This document shows positions 44,016 through 53,520 of a DNA stretch of 64,000 nt, piece after piece (the stretch's first letter is position 1; each line of letters begins with the position of its first letter). The translations under genes were made by a program, and so were the position numbers. The DNA is from G965226155 sp965226155 (GTDB taxonomy: Bacteria > Pseudomonadota > Gammaproteobacteria > Eutrophobiales > Eutrophobiaceae): NCBI GenBank assembly GCA_965226155.1, contig OZ245331.1:2356001-2420000 (forward strand), written 5' to 3'. The notes below the pieces were generated by a model. It searched no databases and had not been told where the DNA came from. It worked only from the letters and a program-made list of their open reading frames with translations.

Positions 44016-45599
44016 TTAGTTTAACGACCCTATTTGATTACGTAGCTCTACAAAGCGCGGTTCCTCTAGGACAGGGTCTTTCATCACATTACCCTTAATT
44101 TCCTGTAGAGATACTAGCCCATTATTCGGGTCCGCTTTCAGGATGTCATATGCAATATCTGGTTTACCAATTGCTAAATTTGCCATTACCCAAATGCGTA
44201 CACCAATGTGCCCGCTAGTAGGTGCCTTGCCTCCCAATTTAGTTACCATCCTTGCCGCATCATCTTTTAATCCCATTAAAGAGTAAATGTATGCGGTAAA
44301 TACATCAGGTCTTCTGCCAACAGATTCCTGTATTTTTTCTGATATCCGTAAATGTTTTATTGCCTCGTCCCTGTTGCCTGAAAGATATTCCGCTTGTGCT
44401 AGCAATCTATGAAGCCAAGGAAATTCATAGTATTTAAGACCTTCACGGAAATGATACGCAGCCTCTACCGGCTTATCACCAAACATTAACGGTACGCCAA
44501 GACGAGTGTGCCAGCTTGCATCGTTCGGTGTCAGAGCTTGAGCACGCTCTGCTAATTGGATAGCATATTCATCCTCTCCTAGAAAGGAGAGATAATGCGC
44601 ATAGCCATTTAATATAACAGTCACATTCGGACCCAATTTCAGTGCACGTTCGTAGGCTTGCTTTCCTTCCGCTTTACGTCCGTGGCCGTAATGATTCAAT
44701 GCTTGTGCCATGTGGGAATAACAGAGTTCTGGGTCCAGTTCTAATGCTTTTTTAGTATGGACGGCAGCGATCTTTTCGACATCAGCGATACTCGACATCC
44801 CACTCCGATTACCAAAGGTATAGGCCATACCATAGCCGGTCCCTTTAACGGCATGTGCTAGGGCAAAGTCGGGATCAATTGCAATTGCTTGGTCTATATA
44901 TTGATAAAACTGAGGCGACATACCTGCTTCTAGGTGTGAAACTAATGTTCTTGCTTTTAGGTAGAACTTATAAGCTTCAATTGAGTTGGCCAGTGGCTTC
45001 TCGACACGTGATATTTCAGTCTCAGATCTATCTGCACCTAAGGTCTTAATTATGTTCTTAATAATATCTGCTTGTACAGCAAAGATATCAGACAGGTCCC
45101 GCTCATACATCTTGGACCAAAGTTGATTATTGCCAGACGCATCGAAGAGTTGTACAGCCAGATTAAATTGATTATCTGCGTACTGGAAATCGCCCTTCAT
45201 AATAGTGCCCACATTGAGTGCAGATGCAATCTCAGCAATGGGCATGTCACTCGGAAATTTATTCTCACCCATTATTTTCTTATTTGTATAATTGATATCA
45301 GTTAAGAAGACGCCATTATGTGCAATTACACTAATATCTTTTATTTGAGCGAGAAGAAATAATATGTCTTGATGGATCCCCATAGCGAGATAGGCATCAT
45401 CGGGATTAGCACTCAGATTTTCGAAAGGTAAAATCGCAACTGAATTGTGTAAAACGGAAATATTTTTTTCTGTCTCATCATCTGCAGATGCAGGGATTGC
45501 CGTAACTGAAAACTGAATTACTAACCATGTTACGATAGCGCGAGCTAAATTAACCTTGAATACGTTGTGGCGAAGTTGTTCAGAAAAGAATGAATTCAT
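44016..45599 (-). CDS. Exported TolB-like/TPR protein, paralogue 1 of 5
   Basis: A 527-aa protein with a signal peptide (ending IPASADDE), a TolB/FlgO-like N-terminal domain (NSVAILPFENLSANPDDAYL, ALNVGTIMKGDFQYADN, LWSKMYERDLSDIFAVQADI), then about six TPR units and a conserved C-terminal motif DPVLEEPRFVELRN. The domain pair is familiar from class III adenylate cyclases and CadC-like regulators, but no cyclase or DNA-binding domain is present. Transcribed divergently from the second TonB receptor gene; a 19-bp palindrome lies between. Function unknown. Confidence 0.82.
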   Translation of the reverse strand: MNSFFSEQLRHNVFKVNLARAIVTWLVIQFSVTAIPASADDETEKNISVLHNSVAILPFENLSANPDDAYLAMGIHQDILFLLAQIKDISVIAHNGVFLTDINYTNKKIMGENKFPSDMPIAEIASALNVGTIMKGDFQYADNQFNLAVQLFDASGNNQLWSKMYERDLSDIFAVQADIIKNIIKTLGADRSETEISRVEKPLANSIEAYKFYLKARTLVSHLEAGMSPQFYQYIDQAIAIDPDFALAHAVKGTGYGMAYTFGNRSGMSSIADVEKIAAVHTKKALELDPELCYSHMAQALNHYGHGRKAEGKQAYERALKLGPNVTVILNGYAHYLSFLGEDEYAIQLAERAQALTPNDASWHTRLGVPLMFGDKPVEAAYHFREGLKYYEFPWLHRLLAQAEYLSGNRDEAIKHLRISEKIQESVGRRPDVFTAYIYSLMGLKDDAARMVTKLGGKAPTSGHIGVRIWVMANLAIGKPDIAYDILKADPNNGLVSLQEIKGNVMKDPVLEEPRFVELRNQIGSLN

Positions 45600-45652
45600 T
45601 GTAATATCCCCATTGGGTTACCGATTTTTATTCACATCAAATATGACCTTAT

Positions 45653-45671
45653 CTTACCTAAATTAGGTAAG
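45653..45671. promoter_or_regulatory. 19-bp palindrome, candidate operator
   Basis: CTTACCTAAATTAGGTAAG: 9-bp arms, perfect, around one central base, in the 183-bp divergent region between the TPR gene and the TonB receptor gene. It is 54 bp from the TPR start and 111 bp from the receptor start. No T-run follows, so an operator is likelier than a terminator. Confidence 0.5.
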
Positions 45672-45782
45672 GAATAGAAACTGATATAATGATATCCACT
45701 ATAATAGGGGAAAAGACGTTGTCTAGACCCCTTTTAAAAATTTACAGTCAATGAATATTTTGAACAGAATCAAAGAGATTAT

Positions 45783-47987
45783 ATGAACAGGCTATATGTC
45801 TTGAAGACTCCATTAATTTCAATGGTGATAGCAGTCATGGCTATGGACATGGCCAGTGCTCAAGAAATTCTCCATGGCGAAGCAGTTCAACAGCTTGAAC
45901 TGGTGCAGTGTACTAAGAAAGACGATACAACAGTCATTTACGACCGGGGCTATTTCCAACGTTATGATGTAACCACAGCGGAAGATATGCTTAGACGAAT
46001 TCCTGGTGTCATGGTGATCCTTGAAGATACACAAGATAATCAACAGGATCGTGGTCTAGGTTCAAGTGGCGAGCAAATATTGATTAATGGTAAACGAATT
46101 GCTGGCAAGGCAAATCAAATATCTACTTCCCTACAACGTATTCAGGCCAGTTCTGTGTACTGTGTCCAACTCATTCGTGGTACCTCGTCTGGTGCAAATG
46201 TACAAAACGAAGGTGTGCTGGTTAATTTAATTATTGGAGATGAAGGAATAGAGAGCGGGAAAACGGCATGGACGTTGACCAGCAAATTTAACGACAAGGG
46301 CGCGTTTGATCTTGAAGGACTTCTCTCACATGGCGGACAGTGGAATGACATGGGTTATTTAATCAGTTATGACAGGGATATTTGGTCACGTCCCCAATTG
46401 GGAAATTTGCGCTGGACTAACAGATCGCGTGACGAGTTGTATCATTTCCCTGACGGCAGTGTTCAGCAGAATCGTTTATCTGATGACGACCGAGTATTTG
46501 GTAAAAATACTTTCACGGCTAATCTGGATTATGAGTTTGGTAATGGCGATACTGTCCTCATCAATGGCACCTATATACAATTAAGTAGTACATTAAATGA
46601 AAATATTCAATTTACAGCTTTTAATGCTGACGGCACGTTCAATCGTAGCGGTATTGGTCGAAAAATATTTGAATTGCCGGATAAGCGCGAATGGGAAGTT
46701 GGTGGCGAATATCGGAAAAGGATCGCTGAGGGCGATCTCAACCTGATTTTTGTTTATCACAAAGAAAATACACCAACTCGTAATTTTCGTAATGAGATAG
46801 TTGGCAATGTCACATCAGAGATCAATCGCGGCGAAGAATTAAAAAAACCTTCAGAAGTGATAGTCCGTGGCAGTTATAGTTGGCCTATGAATCCATCCAT
46901 GGCATTGGAAGCTGGCGGTGAACGATCACTTAATATAGTCGAGCAATCTTTCACCGCATTTTTCGACCTGGATAATAATGGCGTCGTGGATCCTCAGCCG
47001 ACGTTAATTACTGAGATCGAAGAGCTGCGAGATGAGCTGTTCGTTATTCACAACTGGACGATTAGCGATAAATTGGCACTGGAAAGCTCGATTGTTGCAG
47101 AAGCATCGAATGTATCGAATAACTTTCCAATCGTGCCGGATCAAAATTATTTCTTCATCAAGCCGAGAGCAGACCTGCGTTATAATTTAACTCCTTTTGA
47201 TCAGATACAGCTAAAAATAGAACGCACGGTTGAGCAGCTAAATCTTGAATTTTTTATACCCGAGATCGATGTCGTAGACAATGAAATCGATGCGGGGAAT
47301 CTTGGGTTAACACCGCAAACGGCGTGGGAATTTGAAGCCCGTTATGAACGACGACTCGCCAATGATAACGGTACGATTGATATACGTGGATTTTATTATG
47401 CGATTCAGGATTTTACGTCTAAAAAAATCATCGGCTTTGATAACGATGACCCTCTAAATGGGGCGCCCATCTCTGCACCGGGTAGTACTGGCGATGCCTA
47501 TCATTACGGTATTGAATTCAAGGCGAGCACCAGATTATCTATTATCAACCTACCAGAGGTGGTGGTAGACATAGGCTTTATACGACAGGAATCAAATGTC
47601 ACCAATTCATTTACCGGCACGGACCGAAGATTCAAGCGGCCCTGGGAATTTGACTTTGGTTTTCGTCATGATGTAACTGACTGGAAAATGTCCTATGGTA
47701 TGACATTAACAAAATGGGGCGGTTTATCTTTTATCAAGGACCTCAATGTTGAAACTGATTTAGCATTTGATCCTCTACTGGATTTTTTTATTGAGAAGGA
47801 ATTATTTGGTGGTATCTCTGTCCGTCTTGAGGGAGAAGGTATGTTGCCAAGTAAAGAGAATAAAAATCGGACGTTATTTGCAGTGAACAACAATACAGGT
47901 ACGATTGATAGGTCAGTACTGCGAACAGAGACCTATGAAGAAACGCGAGACAGAAGGTTTATTATCAGTTTTCGAGGTACGTTCTAG
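45783..47987 (+). CDS. TonB-dependent receptor, paralogue of 37580-39784
   Basis: A 734-aa outer-membrane receptor of exactly the same length as the first copy. Plug motifs are almost the same (DVTTAEDMLRRIPGVMVIL, SSGEQILINGKRIAGKA, CVQLIRGTSSGANVQNEGV), as are barrel landmarks (LALESSIVAEASNVSNNF, GLTPQTAWEFEARYERRLA) and the end TYEETRDRRFIISFRGTF. Differences cluster in extracellular-loop-like parts of the barrel, which suggests altered ligand specificity. A good ATG start at 45783. It is divergent from TPR paralogue 1. Confidence 0.88.
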   Translation: MNRLYVLKTPLISMVIAVMAMDMASAQEILHGEAVQQLELVQCTKKDDTTVIYDRGYFQRYDVTTAEDMLRRIPGVMVILEDTQDNQQDRGLGSSGEQILINGKRIAGKANQISTSLQRIQASSVYCVQLIRGTSSGANVQNEGVLVNLIIGDEGIESGKTAWTLTSKFNDKGAFDLEGLLSHGGQWNDMGYLISYDRDIWSRPQLGNLRWTNRSRDELYHFPDGSVQQNRLSDDDRVFGKNTFTANLDYEFGNGDTVLINGTYIQLSSTLNENIQFTAFNADGTFNRSGIGRKIFELPDKREWEVGGEYRKRIAEGDLNLIFVYHKENTPTRNFRNEIVGNVTSEINRGEELKKPSEVIVRGSYSWPMNPSMALEAGGERSLNIVEQSFTAFFDLDNNGVVDPQPTLITEIEELRDELFVIHNWTISDKLALESSIVAEASNVSNNFPIVPDQNYFFIKPRADLRYNLTPFDQIQLKIERTVEQLNLEFFIPEIDVVDNEIDAGNLGLTPQTAWEFEARYERRLANDNGTIDIRGFYYAIQDFTSKKIIGFDNDDPLNGAPISAPGSTGDAYHYGIEFKASTRLSIINLPEVVVDIGFIRQESNVTNSFTGTDRRFKRPWEFDFGFRHDVTDWKMSYGMTLTKWGGLSFIKDLNVETDLAFDPLLDFFIEKELFGGISVRLEGEGMLPSKENKNRTLFAVNNNTGTIDRSVLRTETYEETRDRRFIISFRGTF

Positions 47988-48302
47988 TCTAAATGGTACA
48001 TATTTAATTTATAGTACAGTACATACTTCATCAAATTCAGGACGGGGCGAACGAGGATAAACACCCTCCGGATAACCGTAGCCAAGACTGCAGATGAAAT
48101 TAGATTTAATCGTACTATTCGGAAAAAAGATCTCATCTGCCTTGTCATTACTAAAACCAGACATTGGCCCACAATCTAGTCCAATTGATCTGGCGGCAAT
48201 CATGAAATAGGCACCTTGCAATGAACCATTACGATATGCGGTGTCGTTTGCCAGTTCTTCCCTTGAGCCAAAATAATCTTTCATCATGGGTTTAGCTGGT
48301 AG

Positions 48303-49235
48303 CGCGGATTCAACTTTGAAGTGCAACGTTGATGTTAAAAAAGACTTCATGTGGTGTTTTTGAATTAAGTGTTTTTCTGGGACGGTGATTGAGTTTTTTC
48401 ATGACCAAGTTTAACTGCTTTTGTGTAATCGTGCTGGAGTCCATTTTCTTTGGGAAGTACTGTCGAATGAGACCATTGATATTTTCATTTAAACCCCGTT
48501 CCCAGGAGGCATAAGGATGTGCAAAATAGAACCCCGCGTTCAATTGTTGAGCAATAACCTCATGCTCAGCAAATTCTTTTCTATTATCCGAGGTGATCGT
48601 GTGAACCGACGCCTTCATATTAGACAACAATCGCACGATAGCTTGCCTGACGGCAGAGGCAGTTCGTCGTTTCACCTGTGCAATCAAGGTGTACATCGAC
48701 TTGCGCTCGCTCAAGGTGACCAGCGCCTGTCGATGGCCTTTGCCGATGACGGTGTCCACTTCCCAGGCACCGCCGTCTGCCTTGTCCTGGTATATGTAGT
48801 GATATATCCATTCATGACTCAGAGCGATACCTTCTCGTTTATGCAACCAGTCACTGATTTGCTCAGGACTCCATTCGTCCCGCAGCCAGACCTCTACTCG
48901 CTCCCACAAGGTCGTGGGGAGTCGCTGTTGTTGGCTGGCTTCTCGACGCGCTTGCCGGAGCAACTGAGCTTGGCGGGGTCGATAGCCTCTCAAGCCACGG
49001 TTGCGTCTGAGTTCACGGCTAATAGTAGATTTATGCACGCCTATTAAGGCGGCTATCTCCGTTTGTGTATGTCCTGCTTTCATCAGGGCGTAAATCTGGT
49101 AACGTTGATGCTCGGTAAGCTGTGTGTAGTGTCTCATCTGTGCCTCTCTTTCTTGCTGGAACGAAAGGTAAGGATGCTACCGCAGCTTGCCGTTCGTGCC
49201 GCCTAATTGAGTTGCATTTACAAATTGAATTCACG
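48303..49235 (-). mobile_element. IS30-family element, copy E, internal 135-bp deletion
   Basis: 933 bp with both termini present. Compared with copies B and C, 135 bp are missing near 48766, an in-frame loss. The flanking triplets are TAG (left) and TTG (right), at best an imperfect target duplication; the rutE reading frame nonetheless requires a 3-bp duplication. Inserted in rutE. Confidence 0.93.
48310..49137 (-). pseudogene. IS30 transposase with 45-residue internal deletion (copy E)
   Basis: 275 aa against 320 in the intact copies. The deletion joins YIYQDKADGG to AWEVDTVIGK and removes the lysine-rich linker just before the first catalytic Asp. The frame stays open, so a protein may be made, but the catalytic fold is probably lost. 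One Asn-Gly-Lys in the second motif also reads Asn-Arg-Lys (SDNRKEF). Confidence 0.9.
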
Positions 49236-49583
49236 TTGTAATTTTGGAAGCCATTCATAAAATTTATTGTCATGACCAATGGTGGCACATACAGGAGCAG
49301 TGAGTACTTTCTCTTGGTTTGCATCCATTGCTATATCAGCAAGTTTTTGTTTAGCTTCTTTACTTTTAGCGAAAATAATTCTAACTGGAAACCCATTTGC
49401 ACTCGTTGCGCCCCATTTCATCAGATCATAAAGCTCGCTTAGTTTTTCATCTTCGATAGGCTTGTCGAGCCATTTGTTCTGGGATCGAGCATCGCGAAAA
49501 ATAATATCTTTAGCTGAGTCGTTTATGGATGTAGTCATTTTTAAATTTCCTATTTTTATTGATTAATTATTAATAGTGTTGGG

Positions 49584-50528
49584 TCAAACCCATGTCATAA
49601 AGTCCCGGATACGTTTCAATTGACTTTTGTCTGGCAATCGACCAAAAGGTGCCTTTAAATTATCGCGCAAATGATCGGGATTAGAAGTTTCAGTCATGAT
49701 GCAAGTCACATTTGGATTTGCGAGTATATATTTGAGTGAAAATTGTGCCCAACTTTTGCAGTCAAATTCAGCAGCCCATTCGGGTAGCGTGTCATTACTA
49801 ACACGAGTGAAGAATCTGCCGTTTTGAAATGGCCTATTAATGAGTGTAGCAATACCGAGATCTGTTGCCATGGGCAGCAACCTTTCCTCTGCCGCGGTTT
49901 CAAGTGGGGAATAATTTATCGAGATGAAATCAGGCCGTTCTTTTTTCATGAAAGCGGCAAGTTTTGTTTGTTCTTCTGACATGGTAATGGTTACCCCGAG
50001 GTGGCGAACTTTACCCGCATCTTTCCATGCACGCATTATAGGCCAGCGGTTTTCTAAATCTACCATGTTTCTTGCTTGCACAAGGTCAAGTGATTTTCTG
50101 CCCTGAATATTCAGAGATTCTTGCATCTCTTCAGTAGCCTGGTTAGGCCCAGTAATAAAATGGCGATTCCCAACACTGCTACCCATAAACATTTTGTCAT
50201 ATAAACCTATTTCTTTTAGCCAGCAAACGATATTTTTTTCAGCAGTATTCTTTATATCTATAAAATTACCACCAGCCTCTATAAAAGTTTTTAACAAGGT
50301 CTTGGGCACGTCTCCACCACCCGCCGGATCTTCTGAATAAACACGTCCTGTGCCAGTGCCTATTACTCCAAGAAGCTCTCCACTTGATGGAATAGGGCAG
50401 TTAGGGATAAGCTTGCCTGACGGATTCACAGCAGTGCTTTGTTGACCAAACATCGTAGAAGGTAAAGAGAGGGCAACACCAGTAGCTGTTGTTCGTTGAA
50501 TAAATTCACGTCGGTTTAATTTATTCAT
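49584..50528 (-). CDS. Twin-arginine-exported aldo/keto reductase family protein (first of two)
   Basis: A 314-aa protein starting MNKLNRREFIQRTTATGVAL, a Tat signal (RREF). The rest is an aldo/keto-reductase TIM barrel: GTGTGRVYSEDP, GGNFIDIKNTAEKN, LGVTITMSEEQ, LLPMATDLGIATLINRPF. The usual catalytic Tyr (in the D-A-x-x-Y-G pattern) is not obvious, and the K-H pair is altered, so activity is uncertain. It lies divergent to TPR paralogue 2. Related to 62332-63273. Confidence 0.82.
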   Translation of the reverse strand: MNKLNRREFIQRTTATGVALSLPSTMFGQQSTAVNPSGKLIPNCPIPSSGELLGVIGTGTGRVYSEDPAGGGDVPKTLLKTFIEAGGNFIDIKNTAEKNIVCWLKEIGLYDKMFMGSSVGNRHFITGPNQATEEMQESLNIQGRKSLDLVQARNMVDLENRWPIMRAWKDAGKVRHLGVTITMSEEQTKLAAFMKKERPDFISINYSPLETAAEERLLPMATDLGIATLINRPFQNGRFFTRVSNDTLPEWAAEFDCKSWAQFSLKYILANPNVTCIMTETSNPDHLRDNLKAPFGRLPDKSQLKRIRDFMTWV

Positions 50529-50723
50529 AATATTCCCTACAATTGGCGTTATATTTCATTGTTCAAGTATATGAAGGTAGCTCTTTTATATCAACTTCAG
50601 ACGCTCGTTAAATCAATTTATTCCATGTAGATAATTAACTTTTAGGTGTTATGCCATTCAGGATTGCTATAAAATTAGGGTGTGCTAGGTAATAATAGCG
50701 ACACTATTTTGAGGGATGTGTTT

Positions 50724-52253
50724 ATGGAATTAAACTTCGCCTTGCTAAGGTACAGTAGCATCAATTTACGTAGTACCATCGTGATATTGTTAGTTGCTCA
50801 GATTATGTTTCTGACCCCTGAATCAATTGCGGTCGAAGCAGCAGAGAAACCTAAGACAGTCATAGAAAACTCTATTGCTGTATTACCTTTTGAGAACCTG
50901 AGTCCGAATCCAGATGATGCCTATTTCGCAGTAGGGGTCCATCAAGAGATTCTCGATACTCTCACTAAAATAAAAGACATAAGCGCGATAACACGACTTT
51001 CTGTATTGCGTTATGAAGATGATGATAGGTCTATATCCGAGATTGCTTCTGAACTCAACGTAGAAACCATCATGAAGGGTCGTGTTGGATTTGCAGATAA
51101 TAAGATGACCTTTGAACTGCAGTTATATGATGCTTCTAATAATGATCAATTGTGGTCAAAGATATATGAAAGGGAACTATCAGACATATTTACAACACAA
51201 TCAGAGATAATCAGCCACATCGCTATGGCTCTAGGGGCTGAAGTCACTGCCGCTGAACAGGAACGTATCGATAATGTCCCTACCGTTTCACTTGAAGCAT
51301 ATACAATTTATCTAAAGGCAAAAGCTGTTCCTTCTATTATTGGTATCGTAAAGCCCCATACGTTTTATGAATACTTGGAGCAGGCGATTGCACTGGATCC
51401 GGACTTTGCTCTCGCGCATGCTTATAAAGCGAGAGGTTATGCATTCGCAAAGCGAGTAGCTCGACGAATTAAGGGATTAACGCCCGATGAAATGGAAAAG
51501 GTGGCCCTTAGTCACGCCGAGATTGCATTGGCTTTGGACCCAAACCTCGGCTTGGCCCATCGGGCAATCGCAGATATCCATCGTAGTCATCAGCGTGAAA
51601 CGGAAGCAAAAGAAGCCTTTGAAAGAGCACTTCAGTTCAATCCAAACGATGTGGAGATCTTAGGCAGTTATGCTCGTTCTTTTACGGCACTGGGAAAGCA
51701 TGATGTGGCTGATCAAATATCTCGGCGTGTGTTGGAGTTAGCACCAAACGACGCCAATAATTATTATCTTCTAGGTCGGGCATTAATGTATGCGGGTGAT
51801 CCGGCTTCAGCGGCCAAGCAATTCCGACTCGGAAATGCGATAGAGCCAAATTTTTATAGATATTTAAATCTCTGTTTGGCTGAGTTCCTGTTAGGAAATA
51901 ATACTGAGGCAGAAGAAGCGATACGACACGCAGAGCAGCTAATTGATGCCAGTATCACAACTAGAGGCACCTCTCGAGTGGCATATGCTTATTCAAGACT
52001 CGGGCTGAGTGAAGATGCACAAAGAGTATTTAATCTGGTCGAGGTTAGGGTTGCCAATGGGAGTTTTATAAGCGGTGAAATTAGAGCATTATCGTATTTA
52101 GCCATCGGTGAAATAGAAAAAGCTTACAATGCACTGTCCGAAAAACCGAAAGAAGGGATAACATTTTTGAAAGAAATTAAGGCCAATTCGCTGCATAACC
52201 CTGTGTTAGAGGAGCCTCGTTTTGTAGAGTTACGTAAGTTGATGGGCTCATAA
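50724..52253 (+). CDS. Exported TolB-like/TPR protein, paralogue 2 of 5
   Basis: A 509-aa protein from ATG 50724, which has a GAGGGA ribosome site 8 nt away; the frame extends to a GTG at 50682. Signal-like hydrophobic stretch, then NSIAVLPFENLSPNPDDAYF, ELNVETIMKGRVGFADNK, LWSKIYERELSDIFTTQSEI, a TPR array and the end NPVLEEPRFVELRKLMGS. Relative to paralogue 1 it lacks an insert before the TolB-like core. Divergent from the first aldo/keto reductase. Confidence 0.82.
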   Translation: MELNFALLRYSSINLRSTIVILLVAQIMFLTPESIAVEAAEKPKTVIENSIAVLPFENLSPNPDDAYFAVGVHQEILDTLTKIKDISAITRLSVLRYEDDDRSISEIASELNVETIMKGRVGFADNKMTFELQLYDASNNDQLWSKIYERELSDIFTTQSEIISHIAMALGAEVTAAEQERIDNVPTVSLEAYTIYLKAKAVPSIIGIVKPHTFYEYLEQAIALDPDFALAHAYKARGYAFAKRVARRIKGLTPDEMEKVALSHAEIALALDPNLGLAHRAIADIHRSHQRETEAKEAFERALQFNPNDVEILGSYARSFTALGKHDVADQISRRVLELAPNDANNYYLLGRALMYAGDPASAAKQFRLGNAIEPNFYRYLNLCLAEFLLGNNTEAEEAIRHAEQLIDASITTRGTSRVAYAYSRLGLSEDAQRVFNLVEVRVANGSFISGEIRALSYLAIGEIEKAYNALSEKPKEGITFLKEIKANSLHNPVLEEPRFVELRKLMGS

Positions 52254-52488
52254 GTCAGGTGCTAATACCAAGCTATCATCATCAAAAATTAGCAAATAGA
52301 TAACTGTCAAAGATAAAAATAGCTTAAAAATAATGGATTAATTCTTTTATATAGTATACGGTTCCGCCCGAAGCATATTATTTACGTCAGTTCCGGAAGC
52401 ACCTTGCAGCATGTATAGCATTTCCTCCCGTAATCTCTCGTCATAATTTGCACATTAACAACAATTTTTTTAAAGTGAGGTAACCGGA

Positions 52489-52692
52489 ATGGCTACAGGT
52501 ACAGTAAAGTGGTTTAACGATAGTAAGGGGTTTGGATTTATTACACCTTCAGATGGTAGTAAAGATGTATTCGTCCACCATAGTTCCATTAAAGCAGAAG
52601 GATTTAAATCCTTAGCTGAAGGGGCGCAGGTGGCATATGACACAGAGAACGGACCAAAAGGCCCTAGTGCAATAAACGTAATCCAGCAGTAA
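52489..52692 (+). CDS. Cold-shock protein (CspA family)
   Basis: A 67-aa OB-fold protein with both RNA-binding motifs, KGFGFIT (RNP1) and DVFVHHSSI (RNP2). Intact. Acts as an RNA chaperone. It has a long upstream gap (52254-52488, 235 bp) that could hold the structured 5' leader usual for cold-shock genes. AGTGAGGT ribosome site. It ends in a strong terminator. Confidence 0.97.
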   Translation: MATGTVKWFNDSKGFGFITPSDGSKDVFVHHSSIKAEGFKSLAEGAQVAYDTENGPKGPSAINVIQQ

Positions 52693-52718
52693 ATCTAAGC
52701 AGTTTGATTTTCTCATGA

Positions 52719-52747
52719 AAGCCTCGCCATTCGGCGAGGCTTTTTTG
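52719..52747 (+). terminator. Rho-independent terminator of the cold-shock gene
   Basis: AAGCCTCGCC-ATTC-GGCGAGGCTT hairpin: 8-10 bp GC-rich stem with a tetraloop, followed by T6. Confidence 0.93.
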
Positions 52748-52783
52748 TTATTAGTGTAGGTTATTAGTGTAGGATAGTCGTAG

Positions 52784-53512
52784 TTATTCAGAGAATACCC
52801 CGATTTTCTTGCAAATTTTTACAGTCGCCATTAGTACGATTATCAGACAGGCGTATACAGAAATTGTACGTAGAAATTCCTGACTAGCATCAAAACCGGA
52901 CAGATATATTTGTTCTTCAACTAATAATAGCAAATACGCAATTAAAGCAGTAGCAATTGTTGTGTAATCCTTAGCAATTACACGTTTCCAGTTAAAATTC
53001 ATTCCTGTCAGTGTTTGTTTCATGCCTTTAGTGTTAATCAGTAATCTAGAAGTATTTTTACAATATTCTTCAAAATTAATTCCAAATTTGTTGAGCAGAT
53101 AGTCTTCTTCTACGATGATGATTGAATAATATGAGAATAGAAAGAAGCTGAAGCATATTAGGTATACCCAAGGATTATTATGAACAACAAATAAACCAGT
53201 AATGATTAATATGTTGCCTAGATATAGGGGATTTCTGCAATGAGCAAAGAGCCCTGTTGTTACTAATGTCTCTGCATAGACTTTCTTATTTAGACCGCCT
53301 CGCTTGATGTAAGCAAGACCGATCACTGCTACACGAATGTTCAGGCCAATCAAAATTATGGTTAAGCCTAGGGTATTAAGCCATAAATCTATTACTCTAT
53401 TCCCGGCTAATGAAACAGGCTCAAATCCAAAAAAAAGCAGGACAGAAACCACAAGAAAAATGTAATTTCTATATTTAAATAGGAAGGTGCTATATTTCTT
53501 GATCGTACTCAT
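52784..53512 (-). CDS. ICMT/phospholipid methyltransferase-like membrane protein
   Basis: A 242-aa protein with around six membrane helices and the ICMT-family signature HCRNPLYLGNILIITGL followed by IVEEDYLLNKFGINFEEYC. These integral-membrane methyltransferases use SAM to methylate lipid or prenylated acceptors. It ends with two further hydrophobic helices beyond the usual domain. It is 8 bp downstream of a CmoA-like methyltransferase gene, so a two-step modification is conceivable. Confidence 0.75.
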   Translation of the reverse strand: MSTIKKYSTFLFKYRNYIFLVVSVLLFFGFEPVSLAGNRVIDLWLNTLGLTIILIGLNIRVAVIGLAYIKRGGLNKKVYAETLVTTGLFAHCRNPLYLGNILIITGLFVVHNNPWVYLICFSFFLFSYYSIIIVEEDYLLNKFGINFEEYCKNTSRLLINTKGMKQTLTGMNFNWKRVIAKDYTTIATALIAYLLLLVEEQIYLSGFDASQEFLRTISVYACLIIVLMATVKICKKIGVFSE

Positions 53513-53520
53513 GGATACAC

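Larger units (their letters stand above)
48009..49538 (-). pseudogene. rutE: RutE-like nitroreductase-family protein split by IS30 copy E
   Basis: N-terminal part 49236-49538 (ARSQNKWLDKPIEDEKLSEL, LMKWGATSANGFPVR, LTAPVCATIGHDNKFYEWLP), C-terminal part 48009-48302 (AYRNGSLQGAYFMIAARSIG, LDCGPMSGFSNDKADEIFF, GYGYPEGVYPRSPRPEF). These match RutE/HadB malonic semialdehyde reductase end to end. Removing the IS and 3 bp gives 197 aa, normal for RutE. RutE acts with FMN in pyrimidine degradation; no other rut gene is nearby. Otherwise undamaged, so the IS insertion is probably recent. Confidence 0.88.

Noticed and set aside
48300..49238. Perfect target duplication around IS30 copy E
   Set aside because: The flanking triplets are TAG and TTG, so at most two of three match. 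A 3-bp duplication is inferred only from the rutE length.
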